Assembly: GCA_944323695.1 (NCBI GenBank)
Contig: CALUTI010000003.1
Span: 150,863-214,862, forward strand
Direction of reading: 5' to 3'
DNA from: Candidatus Gastranaerophilales bacterium
Lineage (GTDB): Bacteria > Cyanobacteriota > Vampirovibrionia > Gastranaerophilales > Gastranaerophilaceae
DNA length: 64,000 nucleotides
Below, piece after piece: positions 38,569 through 47,584 of the stretch (the stretch's first letter is position 1; each line of letters begins with the position of its first letter). A model generated the notes under the pieces. It made no database searches, was not told the origin of the DNA, and saw nothing but the letters and a program-made list of their open reading frames with translations. Made by a program: the position numbers and the translations under genes.

Positions 38569-41214
38569 TTATCCAAAAGGATTAAAGTTGGTTGACCATG
38601 CTCCCGGCTCATCACCCGGAACAGGTTTGCCTGTTAATTCCTGATATTCAGCCCTTAATTCATCAGCATACTCAGGAGAAATCACCGAAGTTTGAAGTTC
38701 TTCCAGAATCTCTGCCGCACGATCAACAGTTTTAGGTTCTACAGCAGGCTTTGGTGTTTCAGCGGCTTTTGTTGTTTTTACCTCCGGCATATTAACAGAG
38801 AAGTCACCATTTCCAAAACCCGGAACAGGTTTGCCTGTTAACTCCTGATATTCTTTAGCTAAAGCGTCTGCTATTTCAGGATTAAGCATAGGCTGTTCCA
38901 GTTCTTTCAAGATCTCTGCAGCTCTTGCTTGTCTTCCGGTAAGATCTTCAAGCTCTGTTTCCAAAGAATCTCTGAGTTTCGGATCAAGCAGAGGGTTTTG
39001 GAGTTCTTTTTCAATGTTAGCGATTTTAGCTTCTTTTGCTTTTTGATCAATTAACGCATTCATTTCCTCTGTTTGCTGTTGAAGTGTTTTATCACCCGGA
39101 TCGTATTCAATACCGTATGTATCTTTTAAATGTTTCTTCTGATTTTCAACTACAGTTTTCAAATCTTTTATTTTATCTCTAAGATCACGCGACAATTCAG
39201 CATCAGATCCAAATTCTTCAGGTATAGGTACACCGGCGGCTTTAGCTTCATTAATCATTTTCTCTTTGAATGCTTTTTCAGCCTCAGGCCCTGCAGCCTT
39301 GATATTTTTGTAACAATCTCTGTTCTTTTCAAGGAATGCATCACCTGTTACATATTTGATATAATCAGATCTGATTCGATCAGCCGTAAATTCATCGTTA
39401 TAAGCTCTAACCGTATCCGGATTAGCATTGCCCGGGAGTTTTACTTCTTTACCTGCAACAAGATATTGATGTTTAATTTCTTCGCAATCAATGTGACCGG
39501 ATTCCAGTCCTTTGGCATCTACGTTCAGTTTAATTAACTCATCAACGTCAACACCAAATCTTTCTGCAATTTTCGCATAAGTATCATTATTGTTAACTAA
39601 TACATTATACGGCATTGATTCAACTTCAAGATTCTCATCCGGTAAAACCTGAACCGGTGTGGGTTCTACATGGATTTCCGGATCTTCAATCTCAATATCA
39701 ATATGTTGGATTTCCGGCGCATTTACAGGTTCAGGCAGTGTCTGTTCATAAGCTTTTGCAAAAGCGACAGCCAATTCTTTTTTACTTAAAATACCCTGGC
39801 TATTTTTACCTGATATTTCTTCTAATAATGCTATTTTTTCCGCATCTGTCATATCCAGTTGGTCAAATGCACGCAATATGGTTTTTACTTTTATGCTATC
39901 ATCTTTTGATCCAAAACTCATGTTTTCATAATTTCTAACGGTTTTGCCCTCAGCGTCGACGGTATTACCAAACAAACTCTTTATAGGTGAACCATGCAGA
40001 ACATCTTCATCCTGAGTATCGCCGAACATTGCAGCCGCAACTGCCGTACCAACTGCTGCGCCTATGCCCATGCCTTTCCAGTTGACATATTTAACACTTG
40101 CAGATTCTTCATCGTATGCTAAATATTCACCTGTTATAGAATTTTGAACAAAGGCTACTGCAGTTGCTTCAATTACGGCAGGCAATGCTGCTGTTCCGAC
40201 CTGCGATAATACAGCGACAGGCAATGCTTTGGCAATATTTTTGAATGTGTCATCTTTGACATCAAAACCCATTCTGCGAAGTTCAGCTTTAGTTGCTGCC
40301 ATATGCCCTTTCTTATTTGAGTATAAATTAGCAGCGTGTTTATATTCATTTGGATCAAATGTGCTATCTGCACCAGGAATATCTTTTACAATATCATAAG
40401 CTGCTTCGTGAGAAGACATACCCTGTCCCATACGTCCATGCAGATTTGCATTCTCCTCACTCAAAATTTTCTTCTTATGAACTCTATATCTTGTATTTGC
40501 TGCTGCATCGGCATCTGCTTTTTTATCTGCCCTTTTGGTCTCTCTCATTTCTTTACGTGTATCAAACATAGCCGTATGCTCGACTCTGTCATCATATTTT
40601 AGGCGTCTGACGTCAGCTTTTGCACTAATATCAGCCAATGTGTCAAAAAATTCTTGCATTTGCTGTATTTTTGCTTGACATTCCTGCACTTTAGTCTGAT
40701 CACCTGCTTTCATAGCCGCTTCAATTTCTGCTCTGACTTTATTTATTTCATCAGTATACGCAGGACTATGTTTTAATGAAGCTTTTATGGCATCAGCAGT
40801 ATTTCCGCGAAGTTCTTTTTGTGCTTTTTTGTTTCTGTAAAATGCATCGTCATCTTCACCAACAACTGTTGCAATACGTGCTTCATCAATTTCTGAATGT
40901 CTTTGGGGCGCAAAACGTTTTTGAGCAGCTTCTTTTTGTCTTGCAATTTCAGCTTCTCTTTGCTTTCTTGCCTCAGCACGTCTTTCTGCACGTGTTTGTT
41001 TCTCTTCAGGTGTAGTAACTTCTTCTTCACCTTTTTCAACAGCTGTACCTTTAACAGGCTCTTCAGGCGGAGTTTCTTTAGCTTGTCTAAATTCAATTGT
41101 CATTTGTTTTCGTTCAGCTTTGCTTGCCGAATTGTATCTTGCCTGTTCCGCCTCGGTCAAGGTACCAAATTCAGCCATAGTCAAAAATTTGCTTTGCACA
41201 TTGTCCACTGACAT
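38569..41214 (-). CDS. Large LysM-domain protein, 881 residues
   Basis: The protein has a long charged, Glu/Lys-rich helical N-terminal half (about residues 1-300) and two hydrophobic stretches near 335-385 (LSQVGTAALPAVIEATAVAF, MGIGAAVGTAVAAAMF). A possible EF-hand-like segment follows. At about residue 540 lies a LysM domain (YNVLVNNNDTYAKIAERFGV, VDELIKLN), a peptidoglycan-binding module. The last 200 residues are repeats ending YQELTGKPVPG, preceded by ILKELEQPMLNPEIADALAK or ILEELQTSVISPEYADELRA. No signal peptide is visible. It may be a cell-wall-associated structural protein; the function is not known. Confidence 0.75.
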   Translation of the reverse strand: MSVDNVQSKFLTMAEFGTLTEAEQARYNSASKAERKQMTIEFRQAKETPPEEPVKGTAVEKGEEEVTTPEEKQTRAERRAEARKQREAEIARQKEAAQKRFAPQRHSEIDEARIATVVGEDDDAFYRNKKAQKELRGNTADAIKASLKHSPAYTDEINKVRAEIEAAMKAGDQTKVQECQAKIQQMQEFFDTLADISAKADVRRLKYDDRVEHTAMFDTRKEMRETKRADKKADADAAANTRYRVHKKKILSEENANLHGRMGQGMSSHEAAYDIVKDIPGADSTFDPNEYKHAANLYSNKKGHMAATKAELRRMGFDVKDDTFKNIAKALPVAVLSQVGTAALPAVIEATAVAFVQNSITGEYLAYDEESASVKYVNWKGMGIGAAVGTAVAAAMFGDTQDEDVLHGSPIKSLFGNTVDAEGKTVRNYENMSFGSKDDSIKVKTILRAFDQLDMTDAEKIALLEEISGKNSQGILSKKELAVAFAKAYEQTLPEPVNAPEIQHIDIEIEDPEIHVEPTPVQVLPDENLEVESMPYNVLVNNNDTYAKIAERFGVDVDELIKLNVDAKGLESGHIDCEEIKHQYLVAGKEVKLPGNANPDTVRAYNDEFTADRIRSDYIKYVTGDAFLEKNRDCYKNIKAAGPEAEKAFKEKMINEAKAAGVPIPEEFGSDAELSRDLRDKIKDLKTVVENQKKHLKDTYGIEYDPGDKTLQQQTEEMNALIDQKAKEAKIANIEKELQNPLLDPKLRDSLETELEDLTGRQARAAEILKELEQPMLNPEIADALAKEYQELTGKPVPGFGNGDFSVNMPEVKTTKAAETPKPAVEPKTVDRAAEILEELQTSVISPEYADELRAEYQELTGKPVPGDEPGAWSTNFNPFG

Positions 41215-41548
41215 CGTTCACATCCTTTCAGCCTGTTTAGGCATGGTTATATTAAGTACTCTTTTCTCTCGATATAAAAATAAACGTATTCACGTTCCCG
41301 AAATTGCATGTCATCATGTTACTTTTACCATATTCATATACCTTAAATTCTTTTTATATCTGCTTTTTAACCGTATAATATTTAAGTTTACAATACTTAA
41401 TATATACAATTTATATACAGATACACTGCTACACAAATCTATATACGACATAATTGAAATTAATCTTTAACTCATGTAACAAAATGTAACAAAACTATTC
41501 CTCTATTACCCTATTCAATTATTCCCTTTTTGAATATATAATTAACGT
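41215..41548. other. Gene-free intergenic stretch, 334 bp
   Basis: This divergent gap separates the LysM gene from the ABC ATPase gene. It is AT-rich. TATAAT at 41536-41541 lies only seven bases before the ABC ATPase start, so a nearly leaderless transcript is possible; no convincing -35 is seen. The LysM gene's ribosome site AAAGGATG is at the left end. Nothing else is recognised. Confidence 0.5.
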
Positions 41549-42502
41549 ATGGCAATATTAGAGGTTAAAAATTTAAACTTAGGATTCAATTGTGAAAACG
41601 GTTTCCGGCAGGCGCTTTATGATGTAAGTTTTGCATTAGAAAAAGGTAAAATGTATGCACTTGTCGGGGAATCAGGCTGTGGAAAAACGATGAGCGCAAT
41701 GAGTATTTTGCAGTTGCTGCCCAAAACTGCTGTCATAACAGGAGGGGAAATTTTATATAAGGGGGAAAATCTTTTAAACTATACCAAACATGAAATGCAG
41801 CAAATACGGGGTGCTAAAATTGCTTTAATTCCACAAGATCCTATGACATCATTAAATCCTTTATATACTGTTGGCGATCAGCTGCTTGAAGTTTTAAAGG
41901 TACACCAGAATCTTGAAGGCAAAGAAGCTGTCAATAAAGCTATTGAGGCCTTTGAAATGGTGCAAATTCCGTGCCCTGAGGTAAGATTAAAATCTTACCC
42001 GCACGAATTTTCCGGCGGAATGAAACAGCGTGCAATTATTGCGATGGCGTTATGCTGTAATGCAGAAATATTAATTGCTGATGAGCCGACCACAGCGCTT
42101 GATGTTACAATTCAGGCACAGATTATGAAACTTTTAAAAGAAATTAAAGAACAAACCCAAACCGCAATTCTTTTAATTACTCATGATTTGGCACTTGTCG
42201 GAGAAAACGCCGATGAGGTTTCCGTAATGTATGCCGGCAGAATAGTGGAAAATGCCCCTGCCGATGAATTTTTCCAGACACCTAACCACCCGTATTCAGT
42301 GGCATTGTTAAATGCAGTACCCGCAAATAAAGGTGAAAAGTTAGAAACAATTCAGGGACATCCGCCAACAATTCAGCAGACAATTTCAGGTTGCAAATTT
42401 CACCCGAGATGTAAATATTGCATGGATATCTGCAAAAAAGAAATTCCGCCTATGTTCACAGTCGGTCAAAATCATTATTCGGCATGTTTTTTAAATAAAT
42501 AA
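41549..42502 (+). CDS. Oligopeptide/dipeptide ABC transporter ATPase (DppD/OppD-like)
   Basis: The ATPase powers peptide import through a two-permease complex. The 317 residues show Walker A GESGCGKTMSA, the signature FSGGMKQRAIIAMAL, Walker B ILIADEPTTALDVT and switch His in LLITHDL. The C-terminal extension SGCKFHPRCKYCMDICKKEI is the Opp/Dpp hallmark. No permease, second ATPase or binding protein gene is next to it, so its partners must lie elsewhere. It has no obvious ribosome site and may be translated from a leaderless or very short leader. holA follows after 24 bases. Confidence 0.9.
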   Translation: MAILEVKNLNLGFNCENGFRQALYDVSFALEKGKMYALVGESGCGKTMSAMSILQLLPKTAVITGGEILYKGENLLNYTKHEMQQIRGAKIALIPQDPMTSLNPLYTVGDQLLEVLKVHQNLEGKEAVNKAIEAFEMVQIPCPEVRLKSYPHEFSGGMKQRAIIAMALCCNAEILIADEPTTALDVTIQAQIMKLLKEIKEQTQTAILLITHDLALVGENADEVSVMYAGRIVENAPADEFFQTPNHPYSVALLNAVPANKGEKLETIQGHPPTIQQTISGCKFHPRCKYCMDICKKEIPPMFTVGQNHYSACFLNK

Positions 42503-42526
42503 TTTATATTGTTATATAATATAAGT

Positions 42527-43483
42527 ATGGCGATATATTTTTACTACGGCGATGAAGAATTTAACATAGAGCAGGAAGTCAACAAGCTTAAAAAAGGTCT
42601 TGATAAAAATTTTCTTGAAATGAGCCTGAAAACTTATGATAATCCTAAATTTGCCGATTTAATATCAATATTAAGAACCCAGCCTATGATGTTTGGCAAA
42701 ATGCTTGTTATTATAAAATCAAACGACTACTTTACCAAAGCATTTGATGATAAAGAGCTTAAACAAATTGAAGAAGCTCTTGAAGATAATAACGAAAATC
42801 TTGATATAGTATTTGTTGCGGAACTTCCGAGAAACGAAGGCAAAAAACTCGACAGCCGTAAAAAATTTTTTAAATTGCTTTCAAAATATAATTCAAAAGA
42901 ATTCCCGTCAATCCCGACATATAAAACAGCGGAACTTGAAAGCTGGATAAGAAAACAGGCAAAATCAAAAGAGCTGGAAATCACATCAGATGCAGCTTCT
43001 GCCATGATTTCACAAATCGGAAATAATCTTAGAGAAATTAACGGAGAATTGGAAAAACTTAAACTTTTTATCTATCCCCAAAAACAAATTACAACGGAAA
43101 TGGTAAAAGAATTGTGCATTTCCAATGAAGATTTGTTCGCTTTCTCAGATTATTTAATGAAAGGAGAAAAGGACAAGGCACTTTTGGAATACAGAAAACT
43201 TCTGGAGAAAAAATTCTGTCTTGAAATCGTTGCGGCACTTCAAACAATGCTTAGAAAATGGATTTTATTAAAAGCTAATTCTTCAAAATGTTCTGCGTTT
43301 GAACTTTCAAAACTTACAGGTCAGCATGAATATGTCGTAAAATTAAATCTACAAAAACTTAAAAATACAAGTCTGAAAGATTTGGTCAAATTAAAGCAGA
43401 ACCTTACGGAGGCTGAATTCAAAATAAAATCCGGGCAGTCGCTTTCACCTGAAACGGAGGTAGAAGATGTCTTGTTTAGATAA
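42527..43483 (+). CDS. holA: DNA polymerase III subunit delta
   Basis: Delta opens the sliding clamp within the clamp-loader. The 318-residue protein opens MAIYFYYGDEEFNIEQEVNK (the typical GxDxFL/I-like start). It continues with MMFGKMLVIIKSNDYF and YKTAELESWIRKQAKSKELE, and ends in the helical collar domain (LQTMLRKWILLKANSSK, LSPETEVEDVLFR). I use the ATG at 42527; six codons upstream are open without ribosome site. It overlaps holB by 17 bases, so the two clamp-loader subunits are co-translated. The sequence is divergent, as usual for this family. Confidence 0.88.
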   Translation: MAIYFYYGDEEFNIEQEVNKLKKGLDKNFLEMSLKTYDNPKFADLISILRTQPMMFGKMLVIIKSNDYFTKAFDDKELKQIEEALEDNNENLDIVFVAELPRNEGKKLDSRKKFFKLLSKYNSKEFPSIPTYKTAELESWIRKQAKSKELEITSDAASAMISQIGNNLREINGELEKLKLFIYPQKQITTEMVKELCISNEDLFAFSDYLMKGEKDKALLEYRKLLEKKFCLEIVAALQTMLRKWILLKANSSKCSAFELSKLTGQHEYVVKLNLQKLKNTSLKDLVKLKQNLTEAEFKIKSGQSLSPETEVEDVLFR

Positions 43484-44327
43484 ATACCCGTTTTTAATTG
43501 ATTATTTTACAAAGGGAATTAAAAATCCTGATAAGAATATTTCGCATTGTATTTTATTTTGGGGTAATGACATTGATGCACAATATGAACTTGCGCTTGA
43601 GATTGCCAGAATTCTAAACTGCAAACTTGACGGTGCCCCTGATTGCTCCTGCCTTAACTGTACATGGATAAAAAATAATACTCATCCGGCGGTTTTAACA
43701 TATTCAAAAGCAGACAACAAACCCTCGGATGATGATTCCAAAACAATGTTTTCAATCGCTCAGGCAAGAATGATTAAAAATGACCTTGCTGTGACTTCAG
43801 ACTACCACAGAGTTTTAATCTTCTGCGATAAAGATTCCAACGGCAAGCTTTGCGGACTTAATTCAACAAACTTTTCAACAGATGCCGCAAATGCTTTATT
43901 AAAAACTTTTGAAGAACCGCCTTTAAATACAACTTTCTTTTTCTTAACAAATGATATTTCAGATATGATTTCAACAGTTGTATCACGTTCACAATGTTTC
44001 TTTGTTCCGTCCCAAAAAGATGAGCCGCAAAACTTTGAGCTTGTTAAGGATTTTATGGATGATTATCTTCAATTGAAACGTGATGACGTTCTGGAGTTTA
44101 ATGATACAATACTGAATCTTACAAAAGAAAACAATCCGGCTGAAATTTTCAGACAAATGCAAAACTATATGATTAACCTTCTAAAATCAAATCTTGATAA
44201 CAACAGTCTAAAATTAAAACTTTTGCATGATATAAAAATGATTGAAAAAGCAAAAAAAGAATTAAAATTAAACATGAATATTCAAACAGTTACGGAAAAC
44301 CTTGCATTTGACTTGATATTAAATTAA
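43467..44327 (+). CDS. holB: DNA polymerase III subunit delta prime
   Basis: Delta prime is the stator of the clamp-loader. The 286 residues contain the AAA+-like N-terminal fold with a degenerate P-loop (ILFWGNDIDAQYELALE), a zinc-binding group with Cys at CKLDGAPDCSCLNC, ANALLKTFEEPPLNTTFFFL (sensor region) and the SRSQ arginine-finger-like segment. It overlaps holA. The protein is slightly short but complete, ending in a helical domain. The peptide/antisense locus B lies directly downstream. Confidence 0.88.
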   Translation: MSCLDKYPFLIDYFTKGIKNPDKNISHCILFWGNDIDAQYELALEIARILNCKLDGAPDCSCLNCTWIKNNTHPAVLTYSKADNKPSDDDSKTMFSIAQARMIKNDLAVTSDYHRVLIFCDKDSNGKLCGLNSTNFSTDAANALLKTFEEPPLNTTFFFLTNDISDMISTVVSRSQCFFVPSQKDEPQNFELVKDFMDDYLQLKRDDVLEFNDTILNLTKENNPAEIFRQMQNYMINLLKSNLDNNSLKLKLLHDIKMIEKAKKELKLNMNIQTVTENLAFDLILN

Positions 44328-44346
44328 TAATATTTCCTGTTTTTTC

Positions 44347-44375
44347 TTGACATGTTAAACTTAATCTCGTAAAAT
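44347..44375 (+). promoter_or_regulatory. Sense promoter, peptide locus B
   Basis: TTGACA (44347-44352) and TAAAAT (44370-44375) are 17 bases apart. The start would be near 44382. The leader opens with a hairpin (GGTA/TACC), and its CCTCC can pair with the GGAGG of the peptide's ribosome site, so translation may be delayed by folding. Confidence 0.8.
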
Positions 44376-44450
44376 ACATATTGAGGGTAAGCTCCATACC
44401 TCCTCCGACACAGACTAGTTAAGGGACCAAAGCGGAAGGGAGGTGGTACA

Positions 44451-44525
44451 ATGAAACGGGAAATAATTAAAAAAGTCCTAGCTACACTAGGACATTTAAT
44501 TCAAATTCTCGCCGAATTTGTATAG
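44451..44525 (+). CDS. Small hydrophobic peptide B, 24 residues, toxin-like
   Basis: An ATG behind a very strong ribosome site (AAGGGAGGTGG) opens a 24-codon frame ending at TAG 44523-44525. The peptide begins MKREIIKKVLATLG and ends LIQILAEFV: basic at the start, then amphipathic and hydrophobic. It matches peptide A (23163) in length, opening pattern and genetic surroundings, although the codons differ widely, which argues for selection on the peptide. A convergent antisense RNA covers its distal part. The toxin-like role is inferred; an amphipathic signalling or membrane peptide is an alternative. Confidence 0.6.
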   Translation: MKREIIKKVLATLGHLIQILAEFV

Positions 44526-44575
44526 GGAGTTAAGAATGGTTTCAGGAATGTCGGTTCTTGGAACCATTTCCCTAT
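44469..44575 (-). ncRNA. Candidate antisense RNA B (antitoxin-like)
   Basis: The RNA starts near 44575 and first forms the stem AATGGTTTC/GGAACCATT inside AGGGA/TCCCT (44524-44573). It then runs antisense into the peptide gene and stops at a perfect terminator, GTCCTAG-TGTAG-CTAGGAC plus six T (minus strand, 44493-44469). Length is about 107 bases. Confidence 0.65.
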
Positions 44576-44581
44576 ATATTC

Positions 44582-44609
44582 ATTATAACTCATTTTCCGG
44601 CAATGTCAA
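44582..44609 (-). promoter_or_regulatory. Consensus antisense promoter, peptide locus B
   Basis: On the minus strand TTGACA (44609-44604) and TATAAT (44587-44582) are perfect boxes with a 16-base spacer, the same as at locus A. The following GAATATATAGGG is identical in both. Confidence 0.85.
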
Positions 44610-44658
44610 GCATAGTTAAGTAATTGCCCGAATAAACTTTATACAATATAATAAGGTT

Positions 44659-46314
44659 ATGAAAAAGTTCAGTTTTTTAAATCAATTTCCGGACGCGGTA
44701 ATTGTAACAAATAAGTTAGGGGAGGTTGTTTTCCAAAACAATGCCTTTAAACGTAGATTTCAAAATTTTTCGGGCTTGAAAAAATTTTCCCATAACATGA
44801 ATTTTGACATCTGCCCTTTGAACAGCGAAAATATCGAAATCTATTCTCCCATCTATCATGCGCTGAACTCTAAAGAGGATTTTTTTGCATACGTAACCTT
44901 TGAACTATCTCCAAATAATATTTTGTACTTTAACTTAACAGCAATAAAAAAGAAAAAATATACAGTAATTTTTCTGACTGACGTAACAGCAGAAAATGAA
45001 CTTGAAACTTGTAAATCACAAAAAGAAAAATTACAGCAGAAATATAATCTGCTTGAGGAAGAAAATCAGGATCTTCAAAAAATACGGCAAAAAGCCCAAT
45101 CACAAGCTATACGTATCGCACTTATTAACAAAATGTCTAATATCATAAGAGAATCAATGGATATTTCAAAAATTCTGAATTCCGCATTATCCGAACTTGC
45201 GATAATGTTTGGCGCTTATGAAGCTTATTATGCCTCAAACTATGAAGGCGACTTCACTATAGACGAAACTTACGGAAATAAAAATAAAAAAAATAAGAAG
45301 ATAAAATTTGATGAAAACACATATAATCAAATAGTTTCAGGCAATATTTCAATAAGCCACTGTCTCATTGAATACATCGGAGCGGAAGCTTTTAAACAGC
45401 CTGTTATGAGAATCGTTGTTCCTATATTCCACATGCAAAAATTAATCGGAGTTATAGTCCTATTGAGTTACCAAAAGCGTGAATTGAATGAAGAATTGGA
45501 AATTCTTGAAGCAATTTCCTCCCAGCTGGGCAACGCTATAATAAGAGCAGAACTCTATCAAAATAATATCAAAACAGTTCACGAACTGAAAAATACCCTC
45601 AAAGAACTGAAAGAAACCCAAATTCAATTGATAAATTCCGAAAAAATGGCATCTCTAGGTCAGCTCGTTGCAGGCGTTGCACATGAAATTAACACTCCCG
45701 TTGCGTCAATAAAATCAAATAATACAATTTTGAGCAAATTTATTCCGCAGATTAAAGACCCTGAAATTTCAGATATGCTCAAAGAAATCAACGAAATTGA
45801 CCATGAAGCAATTCAAAGAATCAGCAATATAGTAACCTCGCTCAAAAAATTCGTAAGACTTGATGAGGCAGAACTCCAGGAAGCAGATATTAATAAAGAA
45901 ATTGATTTAACTCTTGATCTGATTAGACACGAAACAAAAAACCGTATTGAAATTATAAAACACTACGGAGATTTACCACTCATAAAATGCTATCCGAATA
46001 TGCTAAATCAAGTTTTCACCAATATTTTGATTAACGCATGCCAGGCAATTTCCGGCAAAGGAAAAATAGAAATTACAACCGAATATAATGACAAAAAATT
46101 AACAGTGAAGATAAAAGATAACGGAAAAGGAATTCCCGAAGATCAGCTCACTAAGATATTTACAGCCGGTTTTACAACAAAAGGAGCAGGAGTCGGAACA
46201 GGACTCGGTCTTGCAATTTGCAGCAAAATTATTGAACGCCACAACGGCGAAATATTGGTAAATAGTGAAGTTGGCAAGGGCAGCGAATTTATTATTACTA
46301 TCTGTAATGAGTAG
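44659..46314 (+). CDS. Cytoplasmic PAS-GAF histidine kinase
   Basis: No membrane segment is present. The order is: a PAS-like domain (FPDAVIVTNKLGEVVFQNNA, residues 8-115), a coiled coil, a GAF-like domain (about 165-305, IMFGAYEAYYASNYEGDF) and a second coiled coil. Then come a HisKA-type dimerisation helix with MASLGQLVAGVAHEINTPVA (His near 343) and the ATPase domain (NILINACQAISGKG, DNGKGIPEDQL, GVGTGLGLAICSKII). The length is 551 residues. No response regulator is adjacent, so it is an orphan kinase. The promoter may lie in the antisense-promoter region of peptide locus B. The signal is unknown. Confidence 0.9.
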   Translation: MKKFSFLNQFPDAVIVTNKLGEVVFQNNAFKRRFQNFSGLKKFSHNMNFDICPLNSENIEIYSPIYHALNSKEDFFAYVTFELSPNNILYFNLTAIKKKKYTVIFLTDVTAENELETCKSQKEKLQQKYNLLEEENQDLQKIRQKAQSQAIRIALINKMSNIIRESMDISKILNSALSELAIMFGAYEAYYASNYEGDFTIDETYGNKNKKNKKIKFDENTYNQIVSGNISISHCLIEYIGAEAFKQPVMRIVVPIFHMQKLIGVIVLLSYQKRELNEELEILEAISSQLGNAIIRAELYQNNIKTVHELKNTLKELKETQIQLINSEKMASLGQLVAGVAHEINTPVASIKSNNTILSKFIPQIKDPEISDMLKEINEIDHEAIQRISNIVTSLKKFVRLDEAELQEADINKEIDLTLDLIRHETKNRIEIIKHYGDLPLIKCYPNMLNQVFTNILINACQAISGKGKIEITTEYNDKKLTVKIKDNGKGIPEDQLTKIFTAGFTTKGAGVGTGLGLAICSKIIERHNGEILVNSEVGKGSEFIITICNE

Positions 46315-46620
46315 TATTTTGTTAAGTTTTGTAACACGGATTTCGCAATTATTACATTATTGTACGTAATTTTAAAAAAACAATCTTCACAATTTTAAAA
46401 ATAATACATTTAACCCAAGAAATTGTTCAAAAAATATGTTATATTATAAATATAAAGTGTGAGTGTTACCCTTATTATTTTCTCACAACAGGTAGACATC
46501 GTAAAAGGAATTGTTACAGAAAATTAAGTAGAAAGTTATAAAAAAGGCAATTAAATTCAGCACAAATTTTTTATATTAAATGTAGGTGTGAATTTATTAC
46601 TTTAGTGTCGGAGGAAAATA
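46315..46620. other. Gene-free stretch with a candidate promoter for the HEAT protein gene
   Basis: The 306-bp gap is AT-rich and holds no plausible gene. A candidate promoter reads TTGTTC (46423-46428), a 16-base spacer and TATAAA (46445-46450), leaving a leader of about 160 bases before the gene at 46621. Its ribosome site is GTCGGAGGAAAATA. No clear hairpin was found. Confidence 0.4.
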
Positions 46621-47478
46621 ATGACAATTAGTGTGAACAGCAAGAAAAAACAAGTAAAGAAGACATTTGATGAATTATTGATGGATTTAAAAACAAGCAA
46701 CTCAGAAAAAGTCAGATACAATGCGGCACGAGTATTAGGCGAGATGGGTGATTCCAAAGCAGTTGAACCGCTGATTGACGTATTAAAACATGATAAAAAC
46801 GGATCAGTAAGATTATACGCAGCCCGTGCTTTAGGTGAACTTGGTGATTCAAAAGCTACAGTACATTTGATTGAATCATTACGTGAAGACAGAAACGTTG
46901 ATGTACGAGTTCGTGCAGCAAGAGCATTAGGCAGATTAGGCGGCGAAATTGTTGTAGAACCGCTTGTTGAAGCTTTAAACGATGAAAACCCTCAAGTTTG
47001 TATAACAGCAACAGATGCTTTGATTGAAATTGGCGACGTTGCAACTGATGCTTTGATTGAATCACTTGATCATGAAAAAGTAAATGTAAGATGCGATGCA
47101 ACCCGTGCTTTAGGTGAAATCGGCAACAAAAAAGCTGTTGATAAAGTTATTAACATGTTATATGACGAATGGGTTAACGTAAGAATTTACGCAGTAACAT
47201 CATTAGGAAAATTAAATGATACAAAAGCAGTACCTGCATTGATTGATGTTATGAAAAACCGTAACGAAAATGAATTAGTAAGAGCAGGTGCAGCCGCTGC
47301 ATTAGGTGTCTTGAGAGATCAAAGAGCATTGCTTCCTTTAAGAGAATTAATTATGGAAGCCGAAGAATTGGGCGAATTGGAAGATACAGCATTAAAATCT
47401 TTCAAAAAGATTATGGCTGCTAACTGGCAATCAATTCCCGGTGCTACAGCTCAAAAGAAACCTGTCGCAACTTTCTAA
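46621..47478 (+). CDS. HEAT-repeat (PBS-lyase-like) protein
   Basis: The 285 residues are tandem copies of a roughly 31-residue unit: VRYNAARVLGEMGDSKAVEP, VRLYAARALGELGDSKATVH, VRVRAARALGRLGGEIVVEP, VRCDATRALGEIGNKKAVDK and VRIYAVTSLGKLNDTKAVPA. This is the PBS-lyase HEAT-like repeat common in Cyanobacteria. No signal peptide or enzyme motif is visible, so it is likely an adaptor or scaffold. The strong ribosome site, even codon use and good terminator suggest high expression. The related phycobilisome lyases act on bilins, but nothing here indicates that function. Confidence 0.88.
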   Translation: MTISVNSKKKQVKKTFDELLMDLKTSNSEKVRYNAARVLGEMGDSKAVEPLIDVLKHDKNGSVRLYAARALGELGDSKATVHLIESLREDRNVDVRVRAARALGRLGGEIVVEPLVEALNDENPQVCITATDALIEIGDVATDALIESLDHEKVNVRCDATRALGEIGNKKAVDKVINMLYDEWVNVRIYAVTSLGKLNDTKAVPALIDVMKNRNENELVRAGAAAALGVLRDQRALLPLRELIMEAEELGELEDTALKSFKKIMAANWQSIPGATAQKKPVATF

Positions 47479-47498
47479 AATTTTAAATGAAAGGAATG

Positions 47499-47529
47499 AA
47501 AGCACTCTCAATATTGAGGGTGCTTTTTT
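47499..47529 (+). terminator. Terminator after the HEAT protein gene
   Basis: GCACTCTCAATATTGAGGGTGC folds into a hairpin followed by seven T. Confidence 0.85.
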
Positions 47530-47584
47530 AATATAGCAAAACCGGACAATTTTATTTTCAAAAGCATTTTATAATAATGTTTTT

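Noticed and set aside
40897..41470. Long open frames opposite the start of the LysM protein gene
   Set aside because: They mirror the low-complexity Lys/Glu-rich coding sequence; the real gene has domains and a ribosome site on the minus strand.
46621..47478. Phycobilisome lyase
   Set aside because: The HEAT-like repeats resemble PBS lyases, but there are no phycobiliprotein or bilin genes here and the repeat is widespread in other roles.
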